From contig NZ_LMFO01000001.1 of NCBI RefSeq assembly GCF_001426865.1, positions 372,001 through 436,000 on the forward strand: DNA of 64,000 bases, given 5' to 3'. The translations under genes were made by a program, and so were the position numbers. How positions within the stretch are numbered: position 1 is the stretch's first letter; every line of letters starts with the position of its first letter. The stretch comes from Paenibacillus sp. Root52. Lineage in GTDB: Bacteria > Bacillota > Bacilli > Paenibacillales > Paenibacillaceae. Below are positions 36,533 to 45,931 of this stretch, one piece after another. The notes beneath the pieces were generated by a model, which ran no database searches, was not told the origin of the DNA, and worked only from the letters and a program-made list of their open reading frames with translations.

Positions 36533-37810
36533 ATGAGCAAACAAGATCAAGAATTTTCATGGCAAGAGGTACCAAAGGCACAACGAAACCATTTTTGGAA
36601 GACGTTATCCGTTATGCTTGGGTTCACATTTTTCTCAGCAAGTATGTTGGCAGGGGGAACACTGGGCGTCAGTCTGACATTCATGGAATTCATCGGCATT
36701 GTACTCGCGGGTAACCTAGTGCTCGGTATCTACACAGGAGCGTTGGCACATATCGCTGCCAAGACAGGATTGTCCACGCACTTACTTGCAAAATATGCGT
36801 TTGGTGCGAAAGGGTCGTATCTTCCATCATTCTTGCTAGGCTTTACACAGGTTGGATGGTTCGGTGTCGGCGTAGCGATGTTTGCCATCCCGGTCGCTAA
36901 AGCGATGGACTGGAACGTATATCTGTTGATCATTGTGTTTGGTCTTGCGATGACCGCATCCGCTATTTACGGTATGAAGTCATTGATCATTCTTGGTTAT
37001 ATTGCAGTTCCCGCAATTGCTATTCTGGGTAGCTACTCCATGTTTGAAGGAGCTAACACGCTAGGCGGTTTGCAGGGATTACTTGACTACACACCAACAC
37101 AGACGCTTACTGCGGCGGCAGCATTGACGATCTGCATTGGCTCATTTATTAGCGGTGGAACACTAACGCCCGATTTTGCTCGATTCTCCCGTACTTCCAA
37201 ACAAGCGGTTACGGCGACAGTTATTGCATTCTTCTTGGGGAATTCACTCATGTTTCTATTTGGTGCTGTAGGAGCGATGGCTTATAATCTAGCAGATATC
37301 TCAGAAGTTATGTTCCTGCAAGGACTGATCATCCCAGCAATTATCGTTCTGGGGCTGAATATCTGGACGACTAATGATAATGCGCTATATGCTTCTGGGC
37401 TCGGGTTTGCCAACATCACCAAAATATCGAAGAAATTCTTCGTGATCGTAAATGGTATCGTAGGTACAGTGTTTGCCATGTGGATGTATAACAACTTCGT
37501 TGGTTTCCTGAATGTGCTGGGTGCAGCTGTTCCATCGATTGGAGCCATTATTATTGCAGATTACTTTATTGTGAAACGCAGATCGTATAAGCCTTTTGCT
37601 GAAATGAACTTCAAAAATGTAAACTGGATAGCGATGATTGCTTGGGCCATCGGCGTTGCATTTGCTCAGCTTGCACCAGGGGTAACACCACTTAACGCAT
37701 TACTCGGAACAGCGGTAGCTTATGTCTTGCTCATGATGATTGTTCCAGCAAAAGAAAATAAAGAAAAGAGGAATTTACATGATTATACAGAACGCAAAAT
37801 TGCGGGGTAA
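36533..37810 (+). CDS. codB: Cytosine permease
   Basis: NCS1-family proton symporter that imports cytosine for salvage. About 12 membrane segments are visible in 425 residues. Family features include [15 protein letters not shown] at the N terminus, [14 protein letters not shown], and [23 protein letters not shown] precedes the ATG. It overlaps codA by 32 nt in another frame, so the two are translated from one message, under the PyrR leader upstream. Confidence 0.95.
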   Translation: MSKQDQEFSWQEVPKAQRNHFWKTLSVMLGFTFFSASMLAGGTLGVSLTFMEFIGIVLAGNLVLGIYTGALAHIAAKTGLSTHLLAKYAFGAKGSYLPSFLLGFTQVGWFGVGVAMFAIPVAKAMDWNVYLLIIVFGLAMTASAIYGMKSLIILGYIAVPAIAILGSYSMFEGANTLGGLQGLLDYTPTQTLTAAAALTICIGSFISGGTLTPDFARFSRTSKQAVTATVIAFFLGNSLMFLFGAVGAMAYNLADISEVMFLQGLIIPAIIVLGLNIWTTNDNALYASGLGFANITKISKKFFVIVNGIVGTVFAMWMYNNFVGFLNVLGAAVPSIGAIIIADYFIVKRRSYKPFAEMNFKNVNWIAMIAWAIGVAFAQLAPGVTPLNALLGTAVAYVLLMMIVPAKENKEKRNLHDYTERKIAG

Positions 37811-39047
37811 AGAAGGCTTTTGGAATATTGTAGTAAAAGACGGAAAGTTTGTGCAGATCACAGAAACGCTGGAGACGACAGCTAATGACGAAGTCATTAA
37901 TGTCAACGGCTCACTTGTACTGCCACCATTTATTGAACCACATATCCATCTGGATACAACACTTACGGCAGGGGAGCCAGAGTGGAATCTAAGCGGGACG
38001 CTGTTCGAAGGGATTCAACGTTGGTCTGAGCGCAAGGCGTTCTTAACTCATGAGGATGTCAAAACCCGTTCCAAAACAGCATTGAAATGGCAACTGGCTC
38101 AAGGCATCCAGCATGTGCGGACACATGTCGATGTGACTGATCCAAGCTTGATTGCAGTAAAAGCGATGCTCGAAGTAAAAGAAGAAATGGCTCCATATAT
38201 GGACATCCAGCTTGTTGCTTTCCCGCAGGAAGGTATTCACTCGTATCCAAACGGCGTGGAATTGCTGGAAGAGTCACTCAAAATGGGCGTTGATGTGGTT
38301 GGTGGTATTCCGCACTTTGAATTCACACGTGAATATGGCGTTGATTCCATGAAAGTTGCGTTTGATCTTGCTGAGAAATATGACCGACTGATCGATATTC
38401 ACTGTGATGAGATCGATGATGAGCAATCTCGATTCATAGAGGTTGTTGCGAAGGAAGCTTACGAACGAGGACTAGGCTCCCGAACTACGGCTAGCCACAC
38501 AACCGCGATGGGGTCATATAATGATGCTTATACGTATAAATTGTTCCGCCTATTGAAGATGGCTGATCTGAACTTTGTGTCTAACCCACTCGTTAACATT
38601 CACTTGCAAGGACGCTTTGACACGTATCCGAAGAGAAGAGGACTGACTCGGGTGAAGGAGCTTCAGGAAGCGGGCTTGAATGTATGTTTCGGTCATGATG
38701 ATATCTTCGACCCGTGGTACCCGCTTGGTACAGGCAACATGCTTCAGGTGCTGCATATGGGTATTCATGCTTCACAATTGCTCGGTTATGACCAGATCGT
38801 GAATTCAATCGATCTTATTACTAGCAATAGTGCAAGAACGCTGCACATTGAGGATGTATACGGTATTGAGGAAGGTAAACCTGCCAACTTCATCGTGCTT
38901 GAAGCAGAGAATGAATATGAAGCCATTCGCAAACAAGCTGGTGTGCTGTATTCCTTCAGAAATGGTCGTAAAATCGCAGAGACGAAGCCGCGGGAAACGT
39001 CCATTCTATTGGATGGTGGTTCGGAAAAGGTTACGTTCAACAAATAA
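37779..39047 (+). CDS. codA: Cytosine deaminase
   Basis: Zinc or iron amidohydrolase converting cytosine to uracil plus ammonia in the cytoplasm. Metal ligands are visible: [30 protein letters not shown] and the Asp in [19 protein letters not shown]. Length (422 residues) matches the E. coli enzyme. The start is the ATG after AGAGGAATTTAC, within the 3' end of codB; the open frame begins earlier at 37740. With CodB it forms a complete cytosine-to-uracil salvage route. Confidence 0.95.
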   Translation: MIIQNAKLRGKEGFWNIVVKDGKFVQITETLETTANDEVINVNGSLVLPPFIEPHIHLDTTLTAGEPEWNLSGTLFEGIQRWSERKAFLTHEDVKTRSKTALKWQLAQGIQHVRTHVDVTDPSLIAVKAMLEVKEEMAPYMDIQLVAFPQEGIHSYPNGVELLEESLKMGVDVVGGIPHFEFTREYGVDSMKVAFDLAEKYDRLIDIHCDEIDDEQSRFIEVVAKEAYERGLGSRTTASHTTAMGSYNDAYTYKLFRLLKMADLNFVSNPLVNIHLQGRFDTYPKRRGLTRVKELQEAGLNVCFGHDDIFDPWYPLGTGNMLQVLHMGIHASQLLGYDQIVNSIDLITSNSARTLHIEDVYGIEEGKPANFIVLEAENEYEAIRKQAGVLYSFRNGRKIAETKPRETSILLDGGSEKVTFNK

Positions 39048-39114
39048 TAAACATGGCATGATTATGGTTGAAATAGAGTCAGCACTATTTTAAATAATCA
39101 ATTTCTAATTATTT

Positions 39115-39186
39115 TCCCCTTTAGTAGACAAGAGAAAAGTCAATGTTAAGACGGACTTAATCTTGCTACGATAAGGGGATTTTTTT
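39115..39186 (+). terminator. Terminator of codBA
   Basis: A long nested hairpin: TCCCCTT/AAGGGGA, GTAG/CTAC, CAAGA/TCTTG and AGTC/GACT, followed by seven T residues. Confidence 0.75.
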
Positions 39187-39280
39187 ATGAAGCGAACCAT
39201 GGATTGAGCCTAAAACTGATCTGCTATACTTAGGAATTAGAATGGGTTATATTGGAACAATAGTCGAATGAGGTGATTAA

Positions 39281-39721
39281 ATGACAAACAAGAACCTAAT
39301 ATTGCTGGTGACAATCTGCATGATTATGGTTGTTGGAATTACTATTGTAGTTTTAAGCTTAGTAAAAAGTAATGCTTCTTCATTCTTAAATCAGTTCCGT
39401 AGCTTTACGGTGACTATTGATAACCAATCTGATTTTAATCTATCATCTGTAGAGACGGGTGTATTAGTAACTGGAGCTCAAGGAGTGATAGTTGAAAGTG
39501 GATCTAAAGATGTGTATGGTGCAGAAATAAAAAGTGGAGAAATAATCAAAATTCGTCCTAACCTAAGTTTGTCTGGAGAAGGTGGGATTTATCTAAAGAT
39601 CACTGATTCAAATGGTGAGACTACCAATAAAATGATATGTTCTTACACCGAATCATTGTCAGGTTACTCCAATGTCATTGTTACGAATAACAATGTTAGT
39701 GTCAAAGAGCAATGTAACTAA
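39281..39721 (+). CDS. Hypothetical membrane-anchored secreted protein
   Basis: Unrecognised. One N-terminal membrane segment (about residues 5-28, ILLVTICMIMVVGITIVVLS) is followed by a ~115-residue extracytoplasmic part rich in Ser, Thr, Asn and Gly, with predicted beta strands (FTVTIDNQSDFNLSSVETGV). Two cysteines near the C terminus could form a disulfide. No lipobox is present. The gene is AT-rich and solitary, with AGGTG upstream of the ATG. Confidence 0.7.
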   Translation: MTNKNLILLVTICMIMVVGITIVVLSLVKSNASSFLNQFRSFTVTIDNQSDFNLSSVETGVLVTGAQGVIVESGSKDVYGAEIKSGEIIKIRPNLSLSGEGGIYLKITDSNGETTNKMICSYTESLSGYSNVIVTNNNVSVKEQCN

Positions 39722-39765
39722 ATGAATCAAAGTATGTTTCTTACATGGTTAATGGGGGAAGAACA

Positions 39766-40725
39766 GTGAACAAAACGGAACGGCAGCTCGCAATAACGCT
39801 CGAACTTCAGCGCAATAATAAGATGTTGAGGGCGGAGGATTTGGCTGCTCAATTCGAGACTAGTGTAAGAACGATATATCGAGATATGCAGGCTTTGAGT
39901 GAAGTGGGAGTGCCTATTTTTGGAGCCCCCGGACAAGGTTATGCCTTGATGGATGGGTATTTTCTCCCGCCAGTTACCTTGACTGCAGAAGAGGCTGTAA
40001 CACTACTGTTGGGTACGGATTTTATCTCACAGAGGCTTGATAACAAATACAGTGATGTGGTTGAACAAGTACAGCGAAAGATTGAAGCCGTTTTGCCAGA
40101 AGGGGTACGTGAGGAGTCGACTCGTATACGCGAAACGATGAGAGTGATTCATGCGGGTGAACCGCAGATCGACAATAAGGTCAAGAGCTACTTAAGTCAG
40201 GTGCGCCAAGCTATTTTGGAAAGACGAAAAATACGTATAACCTATCTGAAAAAAATTGCTGATTCTGATGGAACTCGTAAGAGCATGCGAGAGGTTGATC
40301 CTTACGGTTTGACACTCGTTCAAGGAAACTGGACATTGATCGGTCGTTGTGACACTCGTAAGGATATTCGACACTTTCGCTTGTCACGAATGACAGACCT
40401 GGTTGTGTTGGAATCACATTATGTTATGCCGCAGGAATTTCATCTTAGTAACTATCGTCCACAAGATAAGAGAAATCAACAAGTAATGGTTAGAGCGAAT
40501 GTTAAAATAGCTGACAAAATTGCAGAGACGGGTCACTTTTATATCGAGGCTACTGAGGAACAGAACGATAGTCTTCTGGTAACTTATCGTGTCCATGATC
40601 CAGAAGAGTTGGTACCCTATATCTTAGGCTGGGGAGGGGATGTTGAGGTGATTGAACCGCAGTCTTTGTGTGAACGAATACAAGAAGAGGCCAACCGAAT
40701 TCTAAATCGCTACCGAACCATTTGA
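39766..40725 (+). CDS. WYL-domain transcriptional regulator (YafY family)
   Basis: The N-terminal DeoR-like helix-turn-helix spans residues 1-60 (LAAQFETSVRTIYRDMQALSEVGVPI). The WYL sensing domain spans ~140-215, with ILERRKIRITYLKK and WTLIGRCDTRKDIRHFRLSRM, and is followed by the C-terminal WCX extension. GTG at 39766 is chosen because GGGGGAA lies 5 nt upstream; an earlier in-frame ATG at 39745 lacks a site. WYL proteins often sense nucleic acids or cyclic nucleotides and regulate stress or defence genes. No target is evident beside it. Confidence 0.88.
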   Translation: MNKTERQLAITLELQRNNKMLRAEDLAAQFETSVRTIYRDMQALSEVGVPIFGAPGQGYALMDGYFLPPVTLTAEEAVTLLLGTDFISQRLDNKYSDVVEQVQRKIEAVLPEGVREESTRIRETMRVIHAGEPQIDNKVKSYLSQVRQAILERRKIRITYLKKIADSDGTRKSMREVDPYGLTLVQGNWTLIGRCDTRKDIRHFRLSRMTDLVVLESHYVMPQEFHLSNYRPQDKRNQQVMVRANVKIADKIAETGHFYIEATEEQNDSLLVTYRVHDPEELVPYILGWGGDVEVIEPQSLCERIQEEANRILNRYRTI

Positions 40726-40798
40726 TCGAAGCTGCTTGTTCCAGTAAGATGTAAATGAAGGATAACTTGACAATATATTCGTTATTAATTTATAGTCT

Positions 40799-40818
40799 TT
40801 GTAAAGCTTGCTTTACAA
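40799..40818. repeat. TTGTAAAGC...GCTTTACAA inverted repeat
   Basis: A perfect 9-bp dyad with a two-base centre, in the gap after the WYL regulator. It has no T tract, so it reads as an operator or small RNA hairpin. Function unknown. Confidence 0.4.
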
Positions 40819-40877
40819 TTTGTGCCAAGGAGAGCTTGCGTTTAATCAATTACGTTGAACGTTTACGGCTCGTGTAT

Positions 40878-40906
40878 TTGACACAAGTATTGAGCAGGTT
40901 TTTATT
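40878..40906 (+). promoter_or_regulatory. Probable promoter of the zinc-ribbon gene
   Basis: TTGACA is followed 17 bp later by TTTATT, about 40 bp before the ATG. The -10 match is only moderate. Confidence 0.5.
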
Positions 40907-40943
40907 TTAGAGGATGAGTGATGACAGAAAGGGGAATAATTCA

Positions 40944-41132
40944 ATGCAAGCATCGGAGAGAACATGTAAAGATTGTGGAGGAACTTCGTTCGTTGAAGCG
41001 ATGGATTTCATTAATCTGCGCCCAGTGAATCAAAAGATGTCGCTTGGTTCTGAACGAGTGTACACCATCTGTCTTGATTGCGGTGAGGTTGTATCCATTA
41101 AAGTGAAGAACCCGGAAAAGTTGAAAAAATAA
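40944..41132 (+). CDS. Small zinc-ribbon protein
   Basis: A 62-residue protein with two CxxC knuckles, CKDCGG near residue 8 and CLDCGE near residue 46, typical of a zinc ribbon. The C terminus is Lys-rich (IKVKNPEKLKK). Function is unknown; such ribbons bind nucleic acid or protein. ATG at 40944 follows AAAGGGGAAT. An in-frame ATG at 40914 sits too close to AGAGG. It is monocistronic, with its own terminator. Confidence 0.75.
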   Translation: MQASERTCKDCGGTSFVEAMDFINLRPVNQKMSLGSERVYTICLDCGEVVSIKVKNPEKLKK

Positions 41133-41193
41133 GATTATACACTCGCTTAACCACAGATAGTCATATTCAGATTGAAATCATAGATTCATTCGA

Positions 41194-41218
41194 AGTCGCT
41201 CACGGAGCGGCTTTTTTG
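41194..41218 (+). terminator. Terminator of the zinc-ribbon gene
   Basis: AGTCGCTC pairs with GAGCGGCT (one G-U), loop ACG, followed by six T residues. Confidence 0.85.
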
Positions 41219-41417
41219 CTGCGCATTTACAATTTACACAAGAACCACACACTATAGCATTTATGAAAAGCGGAACGACGAGAAACTCCGTTCCAAGAAC
41301 GAAAGCTCCCGTCGATCAACAAGCTAGCTATTGTGCTTAAGACCCTGCTTACGTAAAATCCTATCCTATCGATCTGCCAATTGTACGACATCGTATAACA
41401 TTCATTCATTTATACCT

Positions 41418-42035
41418 TCAAGTTGCCTTTGCGCCCTGCAGGAAGAGGGATACCACCTTTTGGGCGAGGGCAAGGTGTGATTCATACTTTTGTGGATTGT
41501 TCTCACGATTACCCATTAACATTAGCGTCGAGAAGGTCTCTGCCAAGAACATGGGATCTTCTTCACGAAGGATCTGCTGATCCATAGCGAGCCTGAAATG
41601 TTCAGCCAGCAATTCATGGATCTTCTGCTCAGCTTCACGGATTTCACGAACTTGCTTTTCATCAAGAAAAGACTCAGCTTCTCTCATCATCGTTTCGATC
41701 TCTGCATGAGGATTCGCTAATCTCGCCTCAGCCAATCGCACTAAACCGTGCTCCAGATGGTCGACTTCGTTCAACAAATGTGAAGTGACCTTCCGAACGT
41801 TGTTAAGCATCGTTGTCATTGCTACCTTGAATAGTTCGGGTTTACTCGCGAAATGATAATAAATAGTTGGTTTGGATACCCCGCATTGTTTCCCAATTTG
41901 TTGAAGCGAGACTGCTTCGTAGCCGTATTCTTTGAACAGTGCGGACGCTGTATAAATAATGGTCTGCTGTATGGATATATCATTGTCGGCCTGTTTGGGT
42001 CTTCCCCGTAACCGTTTTGCTGGTTTCTCTGGCAT
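41418..42035 (-). CDS. TetR family repressor
   Basis: Residues ~20-70 form the TetR helix-turn-helix (IIYTASALFKEYGYEAVSLQQIGKQCGVSKPTIYYHFASKPELF), preceded by an arginine-rich, AT-hook-like tail (KRLRGRPKQ). The rest is an all-helical ligand domain. It is divergent from a membrane alpha/beta hydrolase gene, and a palindrome lies in the spacer of that gene's promoter, so repression of the hydrolase, and probably itself, is likely. The ATG is preceded by GGAGCG. Confidence 0.92.
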   Translation of the reverse strand: MPEKPAKRLRGRPKQADNDISIQQTIIYTASALFKEYGYEAVSLQQIGKQCGVSKPTIYYHFASKPELFKVAMTTMLNNVRKVTSHLLNEVDHLEHGLVRLAEARLANPHAEIETMMREAESFLDEKQVREIREAEQKIHELLAEHFRLAMDQQILREEDPMFLAETFSTLMLMGNRENNPQKYESHLALAQKVVSLFLQGAKAT

Positions 42036-42094
42036 TGCATTCGCTCCTTCACATGAATATTTTATGACAAATTTCGATCATTAGCAAAATCCTC

Positions 42095-42123
42095 TTGTAA
42101 TTTTACTTACCGGTAAATATAAT
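42095..42123 (+). promoter_or_regulatory. Hydrolase promoter with TetR-type operator in the spacer
   Basis: TTGTAA and TATAAT lie 17 bp apart. The perfect palindrome TTACCGGTAA (42107-42116) fills the spacer, where a bound repressor would block RNA polymerase. The binding protein is inferred to be the divergent TetR. Confidence 0.7.
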
Positions 42124-42165
42124 TTAAATGTAATCAAATTCGTAACAAGTAAAGGTGGTATTATA

Positions 42166-42930
42166 TTGAAAACGGCGCAACGCATGAGCAGATGGAAAAA
42201 AATACTGATATGGATAAGCGTGGTCGTTGTTGCCCTTGTGGTTGGATTGTTTGTATACCTCTCATCGGTTACATACAGCCCATCCGAACAAGCTGAAGCA
42301 GCTATGCAAAGTGACGGACAGGTATTGGTTACCGAGGTGAAGCAAGGATACCGCTTCGAACCCCAGGGAACCGAGGCCGTGGAGCCCAATATCGTTTTTT
42401 ATCCCGGAGGTCTGGTGGAGCCATCCAGTTACTCCCCATTAGCCAGAACAATGGCTGAACATGGCCACAGGGTATACATTGCCAAGATGCCTTTGAATCT
42501 AGCCATTTTTGGACTGAACAAAGCAGATTCATTTATCGCTGAACATCCAGATGAAGCTTATGTAATCGGTGGTCATTCACTTGGTGGCGCATTTGCTTCA
42601 CGGTATGCTGCGGAGCATGCTGATCAACTTGAGGGGATTTTCTACTTGGCATCTTACGCTGATGACGGTGGGAGCTTGAAGGATACCAACTTATCTGCAC
42701 TGCAAATTACAGGATCCAATGATGGCGTATTGAACTGGGAAGAATGGGAGAAAACAAAAACTAATCTTCCGAAGGATACGACATTTGTCAGTATAGATGG
42801 AGGCAACCACGGACAGTTTGGATCGTACGGCATGCAAAAGGGAGACCGTACACCTGAAATTACCGAGGATGAGCAGCTCAAGCAAGTCATTCAAGCACTG
42901 GATAACTGGTTTAACTCGTTGAACAAGTAA
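42166..42930 (+). CDS. Membrane-anchored alpha/beta hydrolase
   Basis: Serine hydrolase with one N-terminal membrane helix (ILIWISVVVVALVVGLFVYLSS) and an extracytoplasmic catalytic domain. The triad is visible: Ser in IGGHSLGGAFAS, Asp in TGSNDGVL and His in DGGNHGQFG. It belongs to the PF12695-like hydrolases. The TTG at 42166 follows AAAGGTGG at 7 nt; the first ATG (42184) lacks a site. It is probably induced when the divergent TetR binds its ligand. Substrate unknown. Confidence 0.87.
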   Translation: MKTAQRMSRWKKILIWISVVVVALVVGLFVYLSSVTYSPSEQAEAAMQSDGQVLVTEVKQGYRFEPQGTEAVEPNIVFYPGGLVEPSSYSPLARTMAEHGHRVYIAKMPLNLAIFGLNKADSFIAEHPDEAYVIGGHSLGGAFASRYAAEHADQLEGIFYLASYADDGGSLKDTNLSALQITGSNDGVLNWEEWEKTKTNLPKDTTFVSIDGGNHGQFGSYGMQKGDRTPEITEDEQLKQVIQALDNWFNSLNK

Positions 42931-42935
42931 AGCAA

Positions 42936-42982
42936 AGAGGCTCGAATCATTAACCATTACGGTTAATCGATCGAGCCTTTTA
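42936..42982. terminator. Bidirectional terminator between hydrolase and FAD oxidoreductase
   Basis: GGCTCGA/TCGAGCC and ATTAACC/GGTTAAT form a two-step stem with an internal loop, flanked by A-rich and T-rich sequence, between convergent genes. Confidence 0.75.
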
Positions 42983-42998
42983 TATTAATTAATCTGGT

Positions 42999-44216
42999 TT
43001 AGTGAGTGATAAGTGGTCTGCTTTGCAAATAGATATCCCAATCAGGGCTTGATCCAGTAACGATTTTATCCGCAATGATTTTGGCTAATACACCATTATA
43101 CACCGTCCCATTGTCTCCGTAAGCCATAATGACATAACAATGAGGATAGGTATCATATTGGCCGATTACAGGTAACCCGTCATGGGTTCCCCCGTAGAAA
43201 GCTCCCAAATAAAACTCGGGTTCTGCCGGGATGTCAGGGAACAATTTGTTAAACTCCTGAATGAGTTTGTCTTTACTCGCTAAGAGCTTAGAATCTCGTG
43301 TAGTGGCGTACTCCGTATCCTTGTCCATACCTCCGATAATGATTCGGTTGTCTGGAGTGGTACGCATGTAGACATAGGGACGGGCGGTTTCCCATATTAA
43401 TGTTCGTTTATACCAGCTCGACCAATCGTCAATAGGTTTCGTAATGACAGCGTAAGAGCTCGCTAGCGTAGCATTTTTCTCGACTTTAAACTCACGATCT
43501 TCATAACCGGCAGCGATGATGACATGTTTGGCCCGAATTTCATGACGCTCCTTGGTGTAGAAAACAGCGTAGTCCTGTTCGAATCGTTTTCCCGTTATTT
43601 CTGTGTTTTCATACATTAAGCCTCCATGAGATCTTACTTTCTCTAGAAGTCCATATACGAATTTTAGCGGATTCATCTCAGCATCATCATAATAGTACAG
43701 AGCGCCTGCTTTTTGAAAAGGGTACGATTGCTTGATGTGTTGTTCATCCCACAGATCTACCTTGAATCCGTATTTTTGAAGTAGAGCATACTCTTCGGTT
43801 AGAGTAGAGACATCTTCCTTGTAACTTGCATAATACAAGCTGTCACGTCTTATAAAATCCGGATGAATAGGTAGCTCGCTACTGACTCGCTCAATGTCAT
43901 TAATCGCTTGCTCACATAACTTAAGGTGACGAGCAGCCACTTCTTCGCCAAAGGAATTGCTGAGCGATACAAAGCTCTTCTCACCGGCATATTGAATCAG
44001 AGCTGTATTGGTGCTGGTACTACCTTCTCCGGCTTTTCTTTTGTCTACGATGACTACTTTCAAGCCTTGTTCACTAAGGATGTTGGCACACTGAGCACCT
44101 GAACTGCCGGCACCGATAATGAGTACATCACAGGATATATCTTCTTGCAGCTTAGGATAAGAGGGTGGGTTAACAACCGTTGTCGGCCAGTACAATTTTC
44201 CGCTTTGCAGATCCAT
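42999..44216 (-). CDS. FAD-dependent oxidoreductase (DAO family)
   Basis: Flavoprotein of the D-amino-acid oxidase/glycine oxidase superfamily. The FAD motif is DVLIIGAGSSGAQCANILSEQG near residue 30, and the second FAD-contact region is RAKHVIIAAGYE. The C-terminal block HDGLPVIGQYDTYPHCYVIMAYGDNG is typical of the group. The 405-residue length fits. Substrate is unknown. The ATG has AGGGAGA upstream. It follows the GerAB gene on the same strand with a 91-nt gap; no functional link to germination is known. Confidence 0.85.
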   Translation of the reverse strand: MDLQSGKLYWPTTVVNPPSYPKLQEDISCDVLIIGAGSSGAQCANILSEQGLKVVIVDKRKAGEGSTSTNTALIQYAGEKSFVSLSNSFGEEVAARHLKLCEQAINDIERVSSELPIHPDFIRRDSLYYASYKEDVSTLTEEYALLQKYGFKVDLWDEQHIKQSYPFQKAGALYYYDDAEMNPLKFVYGLLEKVRSHGGLMYENTEITGKRFEQDYAVFYTKERHEIRAKHVIIAAGYEDREFKVEKNATLASSYAVITKPIDDWSSWYKRTLIWETARPYVYMRTTPDNRIIIGGMDKDTEYATTRDSKLLASKDKLIQEFNKLFPDIPAEPEFYLGAFYGGTHDGLPVIGQYDTYPHCYVIMAYGDNGTVYNGVLAKIIADKIVTGSSPDWDIYLQSRPLITH

Positions 44217-44307
44217 ACCAAGTCTCCCTTATATATATTCGGTGTGTAGTATGAGCATTATGCTCTCACTCGATACAACAATGTAAAGACCACAGACACG
44301 TAGACGT

Positions 44308-45447
44308 TTATTGACTCTGAGCGGATTGTAATTCTGAGCCTTCGTTAGAAGCGTGCTTACCGCCTTTTTTACGAATCATGCTGATAATCAACAATAGGAG
44401 TGGCAATAAACCGAACAAAAAAACGGATATATTTCCTAGAAAATCTCCCAAGGCTAACGTTTCTTCCAGATTTTTTGGCAAATAAGCAATGAGATAGAGT
44501 ACAGGCAGCAATGCATATTCTATACCTGTGATTTTTTGAAGACTAAACAAATCTCGGATACCTAGGGCAGCAAAATAGTGCTTAAACGCATAGGTCGCAA
44601 AAATTTGCATGAGCCAAAAAACGATAAAGAGCGATTCGTAGCGTTCAAAGAATACTCCTTCAATTTCGAAGCTTCGCACCATATCTAATGTAGGCCAGGT
44701 CCGTGATTCAATACCGGGCAATGATAAATTCCCTACAACCATGACGATGGTAACCAGATATATGATCGTGCAGGTGAGTATGCTATAGATCGCGGCTTTA
44801 TTACTTGTTTTGACATCCGTCATCATGGCTGTAATGATTAATAACACTTCATATCCGGAGTAGGAGAGAAATGAAGGTTTAATGCCTTTCAATACAGGGA
44901 GAAGACCCTCACCCAGAAGAGGTCTAAGATTACTTAATTCAAACATCCTGCTACTTAAAAGGAACACCACGGCTAACAATAAGAGAGTGACAGGTAATAC
45001 GATCTCAAAAACGCGAATGATTACTTTAAGACCACCACTAATCATATAGATGCCAACCCATAAGCTGACCATGATGGTAACCCAACTCGGTGTACGCTCA
45101 AGTATGTACATGCTTGTAATCTCGGCCATGACTCTGACCTCGAATGAACACAGAATGACAAAATAGATAATGATCAGAAGTCCCACAAAATATGAAATCC
45201 ATTTGCCTGTAATTTCAGGAACAAATTCAAATACCGTTTTGCCAGGGAATCTGCGACACAAGGTAACGAGTAGGATACTAATCAGCGCAACCAATACACC
45301 TGACACGATGACGGAGATCCACACATCAGGTGTTTCCACTGCTTTACTAATCGTTCGAGGTAGTGTTAGAATTCCGGCTCCAAGGATCGAATTAATAACG
45401 ACAATGACTACTTCGGATGTGCTGATCTTCGATCCGGATTGTTTCAT
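44308..45447 (-). CDS. GerAB-type spore germination permease (orphan)
   Basis: Amino acid/polyamine permease of the GerAB/ArcD group, in the spore inner membrane in known cases, where it recognises germinants. About ten membrane segments are visible in 379 residues. Family-like segments include VINSILGAGILTLPRTI and KPSFLSYSGYEVLLIITAMM. Neither GerAA nor GerAC genes lie beside it, so it is either an orphan or a plain transporter. ATG at 45447 has GGAG 8 nt upstream; the in-frame GTG at 45456 lies in that site. Confidence 0.82.
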   Translation of the reverse strand: MKQSGSKISTSEVVIVVINSILGAGILTLPRTISKAVETPDVWISVIVSGVLVALISILLVTLCRRFPGKTVFEFVPEITGKWISYFVGLLIIIYFVILCSFEVRVMAEITSMYILERTPSWVTIMVSLWVGIYMISGGLKVIIRVFEIVLPVTLLLLAVVFLLSSRMFELSNLRPLLGEGLLPVLKGIKPSFLSYSGYEVLLIITAMMTDVKTSNKAAIYSILTCTIIYLVTIVMVVGNLSLPGIESRTWPTLDMVRSFEIEGVFFERYESLFIVFWLMQIFATYAFKHYFAALGIRDLFSLQKITGIEYALLPVLYLIAYLPKNLEETLALGDFLGNISVFLFGLLPLLLLIISMIRKKGGKHASNEGSELQSAQSQ

Positions 45448-45604
45448 CGATTTCACTCCAAACTGGAGAATTTTTTTGTAGTATTCCCCAGTCGAGTTGT
45501 TTTATGTAAATATAAGTTTAGTGATATGATGGGTCATTTACCCTATATTTAGATGCTTGATTTTTGACTGAGATTCGGATAATATGTATTTTAATTTAGA
45601 ATAG

Positions 45605-45876
45605 TTAGCAATGAATGGAAAGAGTAGTTGTATTGAATCGTCCAAGCGAGCCGGCGAATGGTGAGAGGTCCGGTACGAGAAGTGCAACGAATGGGTCCAT
45701 TCGCTTCAATCCGAACTTCGCATAGCGAATAGTAGGCGTTGACGGCATCCCTCCGTTATCCATGGGAACCCTGTTAGTCGTTTTGACAGGTGTGAGTGCA
45801 GCCATAGGCTGAATTCGGGTGGTATCGCGGAGTCTAACACTTCGTCCCTTTTAAGGGATGGAGTGTTTTTTGTTTT
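45605..45876 (+). promoter_or_regulatory. T-box leader of trpS
   Basis: Uncharged-tRNA-sensing leader. The T-box core reads GGGTGGTATCGCGG at 45817-45830, just before a terminator at 45836-45876 (AACACT and GTCCCTT pairing with AAGGGAT and AGTGTT, then six T). Upstream, GGTGAGAGGTC and GTAGGCGTTGACGG match stem I landmarks. A TGG at 45692-45694, in CGAATGGGTCC, is a candidate tryptophan specifier, though its placement is my judgement. Uncharged tRNA-Trp would pair and allow read-through into trpS. Confidence 0.92.
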
Positions 45877-45931
45877 TCATTCGTCTAATAATTTTGGTTA
45901 GATGAATTCAAATGAATTAGGAGGAATGGGA

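Noticed and set aside
39115-39186. Novel structured RNA after codA
   Set aside because: The nested stem ends in a seven-T run right after the operon, so a terminator explains it.
45605-45805. Minus-strand ORF of 66 residues
   Set aside because: It lies wholly within the T-box leader and has no ribosome site or family resemblance.
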